A stretch of 64,000 nucleotides of DNA from Roseicella sp. DB1501. GTDB lineage: Bacteria; Pseudomonadota; Alphaproteobacteria; Acetobacterales; Acetobacteraceae. The stretch covers positions 1 to 64,000 of the forward strand of contig NZ_JABFHG010000017.1 of NCBI RefSeq assembly GCF_013112485.1, in the 5' to 3' direction. Both the position numbers and the translations under genes were made by a program. The notes beneath the pieces were generated by a model. The model made no database searches, had not been told where the DNA came from, and saw nothing but the letters and a program-made list of their open reading frames with translations. Each line of letters starts with the position of its first letter. Position 1 is the first letter of the stretch. Positions 8,586-15,723 of the stretch are shown here, piece by piece.

Positions 8586-9406
8586 GGCCAGCGACCTTGC
8601 TCTACGCCGCGCTGGCGGTGGTCGGCATCGCGGCGGTCGTGGCGGTGCCGGTGGCGGTGCATCGCGCCGGGTCTGAGGGCGTGCCGCTCTGGGTGGCCGC
8701 AGCCAGCCCGGGGCGCCTCTCCGCCGCCCACGAGTTCCTTGGGGGCCAGTGTGAATCCTGCCACGTGCCGACCCGCGGGGTCGAGGCGGCGCTCTGCCTT
8801 ACCTGCCACGTCACGGCGGCGCCCGACCTGGTGACGAAGCCCTCGACGGCATTCCACGCCACGGTCGGCGAGTGCGGCGGCTGCCACGTCGAGCACCAAG
8901 GGCGCGGGCGCCGCCCTGTCAACATGGACCACGCGGCGCTGGTCGCGGCTGGCCACGTCGGGGCCGCGTTGCGGGGTGGGGGCGCAGGCGGAGAAGGATT
9001 CACACACAGCATGGCGCGGCTGCGGGCGCTGCTCGGTGTCAGCGGCGCGGATCTGATCGGCTCGACGCTTGCGCCGCACCCGCTTCCCGCGAGGGAGGCG
9101 AACCAGCTCGACTGCGGGGGATGTCACGCCAACCGCGACCCGCACCGTACGCTGTTCGGGCGTGACTGCGGGGGCTGCCACAGCACCGCGGCCTGGGCGG
9201 TGAGCGGCTTTCGGCACCCGTCGCCACGCTCGCGCGACTGCGTCCAGTGCCACCAGGCGCCGCCCAGCCACTACATGATGCACTTCGAGATGATGGACCG
9301 AACCATCACCGGGCAGGAGCACGCCAACGTGGGCCAGTGCTTCCTGTGTCACCAGACCGACGCGTGGAACAACATCCGCGGCGTCGGCTGGTACAAGCAC
9401 CACTGA
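8582..9406 (+). CDS. Heptaheme cytochrome c
   Basis: 274 residues from GTG 8582, which overlaps the previous stop as GTGA and has GAGGTGG upstream; a GTG at 8573 is also possible. An N-terminal membrane segment (~5-25) anchors or exports it. Seven CxxCH motifs are present: CESCH, CLTCH, CGGCH (three times), CVQCH and CFLCH, with extra His residues as sixth ligands. This is the pattern of tetra- to octahaem periplasmic electron carriers. Together with the two genes before it, it completes a possible NAD(P)H-to-periplasm electron chain. The acceptor, whether Cu(II), another metal or a terminal reductase, cannot be told from the sequence. Confidence 0.88.
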   Translation: MRPATLLYAALAVVGIAAVVAVPVAVHRAGSEGVPLWVAAASPGRLSAAHEFLGGQCESCHVPTRGVEAALCLTCHVTAAPDLVTKPSTAFHATVGECGGCHVEHQGRGRRPVNMDHAALVAAGHVGAALRGGGAGGEGFTHSMARLRALLGVSGADLIGSTLAPHPLPAREANQLDCGGCHANRDPHRTLFGRDCGGCHSTAAWAVSGFRHPSPRSRDCVQCHQAPPSHYMMHFEMMDRTITGQEHANVGQCFLCHQTDAWNNIRGVGWYKHH

Positions 9407-9448
9407 GTGCCGCGCCCGCCGGGGTCGGCGAGCGCGACGCCCGTTCGG

Positions 9449-9799
9449 CTACCGCCGTTGCGCGGGAGCTGGCGCGGGGGCGGACGTGCGGCCGTGCTGC
9501 ACGTCGGGACCGCTGCCGGGGTTGCCGGTGATCGTGCCGCCCGACGGGCCGCCCATGTTGCCACCGCCCATGCGGCTGTGGTCCATCTCGGCGTTGCCGC
9601 TGCCGCCCTGTGGCGTGAGCGTGGGTGCCGGTCCACCCGGCCGCTGACCCTGACCCTGGCCGCCCATCCGGCTGTGGTCCATCTCGGGACCGGCGCTGCC
9701 GCCCTGCGGCGACAGGGTGGGCTGCGCCAGCGCGGTGCCAGCGGCAAGCGTGGCGGCCAGTGCGCCGATGGCGGCGAGCCGTGCGATCTTCAGAGCCAT
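9449..9799 (-). CDS. Secreted low-complexity protein with two EMDHSRMGG repeats
   Basis: 116 residues. ATG at 9799 is chosen over an upstream in-frame ATG because AAGGAGTG lies just before it. Signal peptide 1-25 (ending TALAQ). The mature part is Gly/Pro/Gln-rich with two copies of LTPQGGS..xEMDHSRMGG, so Met and His could bind copper. No named family. It follows the histidine kinase gene in the same direction, but has its own candidate site (GCCTTACAG at 9892) about 95 bases upstream. Confidence 0.7.
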   Translation of the reverse strand: MALKIARLAAIGALAATLAAGTALAQPTLSPQGGSAGPEMDHSRMGGQGQGQRPGGPAPTLTPQGGSGNAEMDHSRMGGGNMGGPSGGTITGNPGSGPDVQHGRTSAPAPAPAQRR

Positions 9800-9891
9800 G
9801 GTGACATTCACTCCTTCAGTCAGCCGCATCCGCGTAGCGCCGGGTTCGGCGCCACGAACGCGGCTCTCGAGATGACGCGGAAGGGCAGGGC

Positions 9892-9900
9892 GCCTTACAG
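9892..9900. promoter_or_regulatory. GCCTTACAG motif shared with the 5156 operon
   Basis: The 9-mer GCCTTACAG is identical to one arm of the inverted repeat at 5016-5079 and lies 93-101 bases before ATG 9799. It is here as a half-site. A shared regulator, possibly the adjacent response regulator, is an inference. Confidence 0.35.
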
Positions 9901-9921
9901 GCCGTTCCGCAGCCGGGGTGG

Positions 9922-11325
9922 CTATGCCTGACGCACGCCAGGGGGCGTCACCGGCGGGGGGGTGCGCTCGCCGACGCCTCCCACGCCGTCGCGCCCGGTC
10001 GCGTGCGGGTGCGGCAGTCGCACGGTCGCCACCAACCCGCCCCCCGGGCGGTTGGCCAGGGCAACGCTGCCGCCGTGGGCGGTCACCACCTGACGGGCGA
10101 TGGCGAGGCCGAGCCCGGTGCCGCCGGTGCCCCGGTTGCGGGAAGCGTCGAGGCGCTGGAACGGCTCGAACACGGTCTCCAGCGCCGCCTCCGGGATGCC
10201 GGGGCCGTCGTCCTCGACCCGCACCGTGACGCATCCCGGTCTCTCCTCGAGGGTAACGCGCGCCCCGCCCCCGTGCTTGACCGCGTTGTCGACGAGGTTC
10301 GCCAGGGCGCGCTTGATGGCGACCGGCCGCAGCCGCATCGGGAGCCGGTCCGGCCCGGCGTAGGTGGCTGCGGCGCCCCGGTCGGAGGCGTCGTCGACGA
10401 GCGTGGCCAGGATGGCCGCGAGGTCGGCCTGGCGCGGCTCCTCGCTCTCCGTCTCGCCCCGCAGGTAGGCGAGGGTCGACTCGATCATGCGCTCCATCTC
10501 GTCGAGGTCGCCATCGATCGCCCGCTGCGCCTCCAGGTCGTCGAGGAATCCGGCGCGCAGGCGCAGGCGCTGGATGGGGCTGCGCAGGTCGTGGCTGACG
10601 GCCGCCAGAGCCTGCGTGCGGTCGGCGACGAGCCGGTGAATCCTTGCCTGCATCGCGTTGAAGGTCCGCGCCGCCTCCTGGACCTCGCGTGGCCCGTCCT
10701 CCGGCATGGGCACAGGCGCCGCGCCCTTGCCGAAGTCCTCCGCCGCCCTGGCCAGGCGCCGCAGCGGCTTGGTGATCCAGTGCACCACGAGCAGCGAGGC
10801 GAGCACGATGCCGAGCGCCATCGCGCTGTGCGAGGCCAGCGAGGCGTGGGCGGGCACCGAGGCCACCTCCAGCCCCGTGGCGGAGAACGCCACCCAGGTC
10901 CCGTCGGCGAGCCGCACGCTGCCCTTGATGAGCCGCGGCTCTCCCTGGGCGTTCGGGTCGTACCCGATGCGCATTCCCGCCAGCTCCGGCGCCCGCTCCT
11001 CCAGTCGCTCCCGCAGCGGGGCCAGGGGCGCCTCGTCCAGGGTTTCCGCAGGCTCCGAGCGCTCCCAGGTGACCTCGAAGCCGCGGGCGGAGAACGCCTT
11101 CGCGGCGCGCTCGCGCGCCTCCTCGGGCAGCGCGGCGACGACGCGCGCGGCCGCGGAGATGTGCTCGGCCGCCTGTATCTCGCGGCCCTCCTCCATCGCC
11201 CCGTGCACGCCCTCCTGGAGGAGCCACACGCTCCCGAAGTGGAACACCAAGAGCCCGGCCAGCAGGATCAGGGTGGTCCTGCCCGCCAGGCTCGAGGGCC
11301 AGAGCCAGCCGAGCCCGCGCCTCAA
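9922..11325 (-). CDS. Sensor histidine kinase, copper two-component system
   Basis: 467 residues. Two membrane spans (~16-36 and ~170-192) bracket a ~130-residue periplasmic sensor. A HAMP linker follows (KPLRRLARAAEDFGKG), then the dimerisation box with the phospho-accepting His in AVSHDLRSPIQRLR, the N box DNAVKHGG, G1 VRVEDDGPGIP, F box VFEPFQRLD and G2 GGTGLGLAIAR. It phosphorylates the regulator encoded just upstream, and their genes overlap as ATGA. The context (CueR, HMA chaperone) points to a copper signal. The sensor domain itself shows no obvious metal motif. Confidence 0.93.
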   Translation of the reverse strand: MRRGLGWLWPSSLAGRTTLILLAGLLVFHFGSVWLLQEGVHGAMEEGREIQAAEHISAAARVVAALPEEARERAAKAFSARGFEVTWERSEPAETLDEAPLAPLRERLEERAPELAGMRIGYDPNAQGEPRLIKGSVRLADGTWVAFSATGLEVASVPAHASLASHSAMALGIVLASLLVVHWITKPLRRLARAAEDFGKGAAPVPMPEDGPREVQEAARTFNAMQARIHRLVADRTQALAAVSHDLRSPIQRLRLRAGFLDDLEAQRAIDGDLDEMERMIESTLAYLRGETESEEPRQADLAAILATLVDDASDRGAAATYAGPDRLPMRLRPVAIKRALANLVDNAVKHGGGARVTLEERPGCVTVRVEDDGPGIPEAALETVFEPFQRLDASRNRGTGGTGLGLAIARQVVTAHGGSVALANRPGGGLVATVRLPHPHATGRDGVGGVGERTPPPVTPPGVRQA

Positions 11326-12113
11326 CCCACGCGCTCCACGGCGGGCAGGAACATGTAGCCCGCGCCGCGCACCGTCTTGATCATCGCCGTCCCGCCCTCC
11401 TCGCCCTCGAGCTTGCGACGCAGCCTGCTGACCAGCACGTCAACGCTCCGGTCGTTCGGGTCCGCGAGGCGGCCGCGCGACAGCTCGAGGATCTGGTTCC
11501 GCGCCAGCACCCGGTGCGGGTGCTCGAGGAACGCCAGCAGCAGGTCATACTCGGCGCCGGAGAGGTCAACGACCGTGCCCCCGGGCGACAGCACCTCGCG
11601 CCGCGCCAGGTCCACGGTCCAGCCATCGAAGCGAAGCTGGTGGACGGTGGCCCGGGCGGCGGGATCCGCGGGCGCCGCAGCCGCCGGACGGGCGCGGCGC
11701 AGCACCGCGCGGACCCGCGCCAGCAGCTCCCGCCGCCCGAACGGCTTCGGCAGGTAGTCGTCCGCGCCGAGGTCGAGGCCGAGCACGCGGTCGGCCTCGG
11801 ATCCCTTGGCGGTCACCATGACAACCGGGAGAGCGCCCCGTTCGGCCCGCAGCTCGCGGAGGAGCTCGATGCCGGAATCGCCAGGCAGCATGACGTCGAG
11901 CAGCACCAGGTCCACCTCGGTGTTCCGGAGCGTTTCCCACATCTCCCGACCGTCGCGGACGCCGGTGGAGCGAAACCCGTTCTCGCGCAACAGGCGGGCG
12001 ATGAGGTGACGCATCGAGGCGTCGTCCTCGACGACCAGGACGTGCGCCTCCGGGTCGAGGCCGCGACGGCCCGGCGGCTCGCCGGGCGGGCCGCCGCCGC
12101 GGACCGCGCTCAT
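11322..12113 (-). CDS. OmpR-family response regulator
   Basis: 263 residues. Receiver domain ~23-140 with acidic pair EDD, phospho-acceptor Asp in LVLLDVMLPGDSG, and the switch Thr and Lys in VVMVTAKG and LPKPFG. A winged-helix C-terminal domain ~160-258 follows (GAEYDLLLAFLEHPHRVLAR, DRSVDVLVSRLRRKLE, VRGAGYMF). It is co-transcribed with the kinase (ATGA overlap) and lies 31 bases after the HMA chaperone gene, so the CueR box at 12379 may feed this operon as well. Candidate target sites are the GACA-N5-TGTC and GCCTTACAG motifs listed here; neither assignment is proven. Confidence 0.93.
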   Translation of the reverse strand: MSAVRGGGPPGEPPGRRGLDPEAHVLVVEDDASMRHLIARLLRENGFRSTGVRDGREMWETLRNTEVDLVLLDVMLPGDSGIELLRELRAERGALPVVMVTAKGSEADRVLGLDLGADDYLPKPFGRRELLARVRAVLRRARPAAAAPADPAARATVHQLRFDGWTVDLARREVLSPGGTVVDLSGAEYDLLLAFLEHPHRVLARNQILELSRGRLADPNDRSVDVLVSRLRRKLEGEEGGTAMIKTVRGAGYMFLPAVERVG

Positions 12114-12144
12114 CCGGGGCCTCGCGCGGGTGCCGGGCCGATCA

Positions 12145-12348
12145 TCAGGTGGCGAGCCTCTCGCCCTCGAACCCGGCCTCGCGCAGTGCCCGAGACAGGA
12201 CGGCCGCGTCCGCCGCCGCCTCTACCGTGACCTCGCGGCGTCCCAGGTCAACCCGGACCTCGGCCGCCGGGTCCACGCCGCGCAGGGCGGACGTGACCGA
12301 CCGGGCGCAGCCGCCGCATCTCATGTTCGCAACCCTGAAGACCACCAT
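12145..12348 (-). CDS. copZ: HMA-domain copper chaperone
   Basis: 67 residues. ATG at 12348 sits behind CAGGAGGGTGAC. A single heavy-metal-associated domain with the Cu(I)-binding loop MRCGGCARSV near residues 9-18, and the usual beta-alpha-beta-beta-alpha-beta length. It would shuttle Cu(I) in the cytosol to the CopA ATPase at 30296. First gene of the leftward copZ-regulator-kinase run, placed directly downstream of a CueR-type promoter, which is the expected control. Confidence 0.9.
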   Translation of the reverse strand: MVVFRVANMRCGGCARSVTSALRGVDPAAEVRVDLGRREVTVEAAADAAVLSRALREAGFEGERLAT

Positions 12349-12378
12349 GTCACCCTCCTGAAACTCGGGGAGGCACCC

Positions 12379-12409
12379 CAAATGGGGTCTCCCAGGATGG
12401 GAGGGTCAA
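12379..12409 (-). promoter_or_regulatory. CueR box 1 and promoter of copZ
   Basis: On the minus strand: -35 TTGACC (12409-12404), a 19-bp spacer with the dyad CTCCCATCCTGGGAG, then -10 CATTTG (12384-12379). The long spacer holding a dyad is the hallmark of MerR-family promoters. It drives copZ, 31 bases further on. Confidence 0.8.
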
Positions 12410-12444
12410 GCCCGGTCAAGGCAAGGCTGACGCGGGAAATGGCC

Positions 12445-12475
12445 TTGACCTTCCCACGATGGGAAACCCCATCTT
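12445..12475 (+). promoter_or_regulatory. CueR box 2 and promoter of cueR
   Basis: TTGACC (12445-12450), 19-bp spacer with the dyad TTCCCACGATGGGAA, then CATCTT (12470-12475), about 45 bases before the cueR start. Same architecture as box 1, in the opposite direction, so CueR probably controls both itself and copZ. Confidence 0.8.
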
Positions 12476-12522
12476 GGCCATCAGACCCCGCACAGGGGGG
12501 GCGGTCGGGAACGGAGGCAAGC

Positions 12523-13005
12523 ATGAACATCGGGCAGGCGTCGGCGGCCTCGGGCGTGTCGGCCAAGATGCTCCGCTACTACGAGGAGATCGGTCTCCTG
12601 CCGAAGGCGGCTCGGACCGAGGCGGGCTACCGGGTCTACTCGGCCAAGGACGTGAACACGCTCTGCTTCATCCGGCGCGCGCGCGACCTCGGGCTGTCCA
12701 TCGAGCGCATCAAGCTGCTGGTCGGCCTGTGGCAGGACCGGGAGCGGTCGAGCGCCGACGTGAAGCGCGTCGCCCAGGAGCACGTGGCCGAGCTCGACGC
12801 CAAGATCCTCGAGCTCACGGCCATGCGGGACACCCTGCAGGAGCTGGCCGACGCCTGCCACGGCGACCACCGGCCCGACTGCCCCATCCTGCACGACCTC
12901 GAGGGCGGCCGCCCCTCGCCGTCGCGCCGGAGCATCGTGACAAATGATGTCGGCCGCGGGGAAGTCACCGCCGCCGGGCTCCCGGCCCAGTGCCACGCGA
13001 ACTAA
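12523..13005 (+). CDS. cueR: CueR-type copper-sensing MerR regulator
   Basis: 160 residues. ATG at 12523 with GGAGGC upstream. MerR winged helix at the N-terminus (MNIGQASAASGVSAKMLRYY), the dimerisation helix, and the metal loop C-HGDHRPD-C-P near residues 112-120. This matches CueR's two Cys ligands separated by seven residues. It activates copper efflux genes through 19-bp-spacer promoters; four such boxes occur in this window. The C-terminal ~25 residues after the metal loop are longer than in typical CueR. Confidence 0.93.
   Translation: MNIGQASAASGVSAKMLRYYEEIGLLPKAARTEAGYRVYSAKDVNTLCFIRRARDLGLSIERIKLLVGLWQDRERSSADVKRVAQEHVAELDAKILELTAMRDTLQELADACHGDHRPDCPILHDLEGGRPSPSRRSIVTNDVGRGEVTAAGLPAQCHAN
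12938..12951 (+). promoter_or_regulatory. GACA-N5-TGTC site (copy 1)
   Basis: TGACAAATGATGTC, an imperfect dyad resembling CusR/CopR boxes, lies inside the 3' end of cueR and about 100 bases before the 13052 gene. Related copies precede the multicopper oxidase (27625, 27690), copA (30171) and the small gene at 33369 (33280, one good arm). Confidence 0.35.
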
Positions 13006-13051
13006 GTTAAAGACGCCGAGCGCGCTCAACCATGAACGGCAGGAACCAGGG

Positions 13052-13495
13052 ATGACTTGGGGCATGGGTGCATTCAGGAGGGTCGTCGCGGGCTTGCTCG
13101 CGCTGGTCCTGCTTGCCCTGCCGGGTCCCGCCATGCGGCACGCCTCGGCGGCCACACCCGTCCAGCAGGCGGCCGCCGAGCACTGCGGCGCTCACATCGA
13201 CGCCGCTGCGCTGATGCAGGCCGCGCCCATGCACACGGCCTCGGGGCACACGGCCTCGGGACACGCGTCCGTCTCCGCTGAGGAGCTGGGCCAGCCTTGC
13301 GGCCGGTCGGGTGGAGAGCAGGGCTTGCCCTGCTGCGTGGCCGCCCAGTGCGCGTCCGCCGTCGACGCCCTGCCGCACGCCCAGGCCGGTCCGCTCCCGT
13401 CGCCCGGCGCCGTCGTCCGCGACCTCGCCCCGGCGCACGCCCGCTTCGGCATCGAGATCCCCCCGTCGCTCCCGCCGCCCCGACAGGTGGCCTGA
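13052..13495 (+). CDS. Secreted Cys/His-containing protein, DUF2946-like
   Basis: 147 residues, ATG at 13052 after CAGGGATG. Signal peptide ~1-34 (GLLALVLLALPGPAMRHASA). The mature part has HCGAHID, a repeated HTASGH, then CGRSGGEQGLPCCVAAQCAS with four Cys, and an Ala/Pro-rich C-terminus. The Cys cluster near the middle resembles DUF2946 proteins, which often sit in copper loci. It lies 46 bases after cueR, so it is probably in the cueR transcript. Confidence 0.7.
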   Translation: MTWGMGAFRRVVAGLLALVLLALPGPAMRHASAATPVQQAAAEHCGAHIDAAALMQAAPMHTASGHTASGHASVSAEELGQPCGRSGGEQGLPCCVAAQCASAVDALPHAQAGPLPSPGAVVRDLAPAHARFGIEIPPSLPPPRQVA

Positions 13496-13649
13496 CCGGC
13501 GCCTGCGCGCCCGGTCGCGCCCGCGGACGACCCGGCGTCGTCCCGGCGCTCCACCACACCGAAACCAAGGAATCACGGCCCCTCCGGGGGCGCCGCGATC
13601 GACGTTGCCAGACGCACGCGGTCGCGGGGACAGCGACAGGACCAAGCAC

Positions 13650-14600
13650 ATGTCTTCGACGAACCAGACCGGCGCCAGCATGCGCCTCACGCTCCGCCTG
13701 ACCCTCGCCGCCGCCGTCGCCGCGACTGCGCTCGCGGTCGGTTCACCCGCGCGGGCCATGGTGGGTGAGCAGTACGAGCCGGGCACCTCGCCGGTGACCA
13801 CGACCTCCTACTCCGTCATGTCCCCGGAGGCTCTCGCGGCCGCGGTCAAGGCCGACCGTGACTACGTGACCGGCATGCGGGCGCACCACGCGGGCGCGCT
13901 CTCGATGTCCGAGGAGTACCTGGCCGACCCGAACGCCAGCAGCCCGGCCCTCAAGGAGCTGGCGCAGGCCATCGTCCACAACCAGAAGTTTGAGATCGGG
14001 CTTCTCGACGAGGTGGCGCGGAACCTCGCCAGGCCCGCGCGGGTGGTGAACCTCGGCTTCGCCCGGCTCGCCTTCCAGCCTGGCGCGACGGAAGGGTTGG
14101 GCCAGCGGGATCGCTTCATGAAGTACCCGATCCCCGGCCCGCTGGCGGCCGTGTTCTCGGAAGGCGCGCCGGTCACCGAGCGCGACGTCCAGTTCGCCAA
14201 GGCCATGACGATCCACCACCAGGGCGCGCTCGACATGGCGCGCGCCTACCAGGCGGACCAGAACGGCCGGAACACCTTCCTCGGCCTGCTGAACGTCGAC
14301 ATCGTCACCGACCAGACCCAGGAGATCGCGCTGATGCGTCGGGTCATCGCCGCCTACGCGGGCGACGCCGACGCCGTGCAGGTGCCCGCCTCCATGGTCC
14401 ACGGTATGGAGGGCATGTCGCACGCTGGGCACGGCGCCACCGGGGCCACCCAGGTGTCGACCGCCGACGCCCATGCGGGCCACGGCGCCCCGGCCGCTCC
14501 GGCTCCCGCCCAGCGGCCTTCCGCGTCCGCGGGGCACGCCGGTCACGGCGCCGCGCCCTCGCCGCAGGCCCAGGGCGGCCACACGCACCACGGCCACTGA
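13650..14600 (+). CDS. DUF305 periplasmic protein with His-rich tail
   Basis: 316 residues. ATG at 13650 has ACAGGA upstream; ATG 13680 would also leave a good signal peptide (MRLTLRLTLAAAVAATALAV). Two DUF305 half-repeats are visible: GMRAHHAGALSMSEEYLADP at ~70-90 and MTIHHQGALDMARAYQADQN at ~188-207, each with the HH..G.L.M core expected to bind copper. The last ~60 residues are a tail rich in HAGHGA units. DUF305 proteins are ferritin-like four-helix proteins common in copper resistance islands. A strong hairpin follows the gene. Confidence 0.88.
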   Translation: MSSTNQTGASMRLTLRLTLAAAVAATALAVGSPARAMVGEQYEPGTSPVTTTSYSVMSPEALAAAVKADRDYVTGMRAHHAGALSMSEEYLADPNASSPALKELAQAIVHNQKFEIGLLDEVARNLARPARVVNLGFARLAFQPGATEGLGQRDRFMKYPIPGPLAAVFSEGAPVTERDVQFAKAMTIHHQGALDMARAYQADQNGRNTFLGLLNVDIVTDQTQEIALMRRVIAAYAGDADAVQVPASMVHGMEGMSHAGHGATGATQVSTADAHAGHGAPAAPAPAQRPSASAGHAGHGAAPSPQAQGGHTHHGH

Positions 14601-14606
14601 GTGATC

Positions 14607-14638
14607 GGCCCGGCGGCGGCGCCCTCTGCCGCCGGGCC
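14607..14638 (+). terminator. Strong hairpin after the DUF305 gene
   Basis: An 11-bp perfect stem GGCCCGGCGGC / GCCGCCGGGCC with a 10-base loop, starting 7 bases after the stop codon, followed by ATTCATG. It marks the end of the copper control block. Confidence 0.65.
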
Positions 14639-14880
14639 ATTCATGCTAAGGGCATCGAGGAATAAATGATTGCGATGAGCGGCGCCCCCAGATGGGTCGC
14701 TACTCTAATGCCCGCTTTGCGCCCATGCCGGTCATGGGCTGGGCGCGGCCGATTTCCAGAAAGCGGACAAAGCATTCGCAGCTCGGATCGAGCGAGAAGG
14801 GCGCGAAGCGGACTCTGCAAGTCTCCAAACGGCCGAGTTCTTCGGGTTAAGACGGATCAGAGCGCCAGTGTAGACAGCGA

Positions 14881-15723
14881 CTAGGGGCCGCTTGGGCTTC
14901 CATCCAAGGCCGGGGACACGATTGAGGCGATCGGGCAGCCATCGATGGTTCCGCAGCAGGGCGCGGCGCGGGCGAACGCCTTGTGGAACTCCGCCTCAAG
15001 CTGCTCCTGGCCGGAAAGCGCAAGGACGAGCAGGCGGGCTGCTTGTGCGTGACTGCCGCATGCTTTGAGGACAGCTGGCGTCACCGCCGTTGTGCACGGG
15101 CAAGACCGACGGAGGTTCGCGACGGATTCGCTGCCGTCCTTCAGAGCGAAGAGGCGCTGCCTGGCCCTGTCTAGGCGGATGGAGCGCCCTACCCGGCGGG
15201 TGGTCAGCCGACCGGCGCGTAGATCGGCTAGCAACCATGGCCCAAAGAGGCTTGCCAGCCACTCGGCATAGAACTGGAGCAGGGCGGCGTCGTGCCCGTG
15301 CGCCCTCTCCCTGCCCTTGGGCCAAGCCCGCCGTACCTCAGCATACCGCTGATACCCGAGGAAGACGAGGAGCGTCGTCCACCACTCCCGGGCGCCTGCA
15401 ACATCGGTCACGGCGGACGGATCCTCCGTGTCCCAGCCGAGGCAAAAAGTTCCCCCCGGGTTGATGTGCCGCGTCGGGCAGGCAGCGGGTAATCGACGCG
15501 CCGCCGGGTCCTCCCGGACCGATACGCGTCCCCCCTCCTCACCGATGATCAGACGGAAGTCGTCGCGGCCGCCCCCGTGGACGTGCGGCGAGACGACAGC
15601 CACCGCCGCGCCGGGGCGCCGCTCGGCCACGACGGCGCCGAAGTCATCCGCGACGGCGATGATGGCGTCGAGCCCGACGAGGTGGCTGACGCCCGGGGTT
15701 GCAGAAACCTGGACGTCAGACAC
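14881..15723 (-). CDS. E2-like, Cys-rich protein of a cyclase operon
   Basis: 280 residues from GTG 15723, which overlaps the previous stop by 8 bases; a start further upstream would lie inside the cyclase gene. Residues ~55-135 carry HINPGGTFCLGW (His86 to Trp97) followed by WWTTLLVFLGYQRY. This resembles the core of bacterial ubiquitin E2-like domains, with Cys94 as the candidate catalytic residue. The C-terminal ~75 residues hold CPC (208-210), Cys222, CC (256-257) and Cys263, a likely zinc or disulphide cluster as in 'E2 domain-associated cysteine-rich' proteins. No E1 or JAB gene is adjacent. If the motif reading is right it could conjugate to or prime a cyclase; this is an inference. 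Confidence 0.6.
   Translation of the reverse strand: MSDVQVSATPGVSHLVGLDAIIAVADDFGAVVAERRPGAAVAVVSPHVHGGGRDDFRLIIGEEGGRVSVREDPAARRLPAACPTRHINPGGTFCLGWDTEDPSAVTDVAGAREWWTTLLVFLGYQRYAEVRRAWPKGRERAHGHDAALLQFYAEWLASLFGPWLLADLRAGRLTTRRVGRSIRLDRARQRLFALKDGSESVANLRRSCPCTTAVTPAVLKACGSHAQAARLLVLALSGQEQLEAEFHKAFARAAPCCGTIDGCPIASIVSPALDGSPSGP

Noticed and set aside
14666-14884. 72-codon frame between DUF305 gene and the cyclase operon
   Set aside because: No family and no conserved features; ATG without a Shine-Dalgarno site, Arg/Ser-rich.
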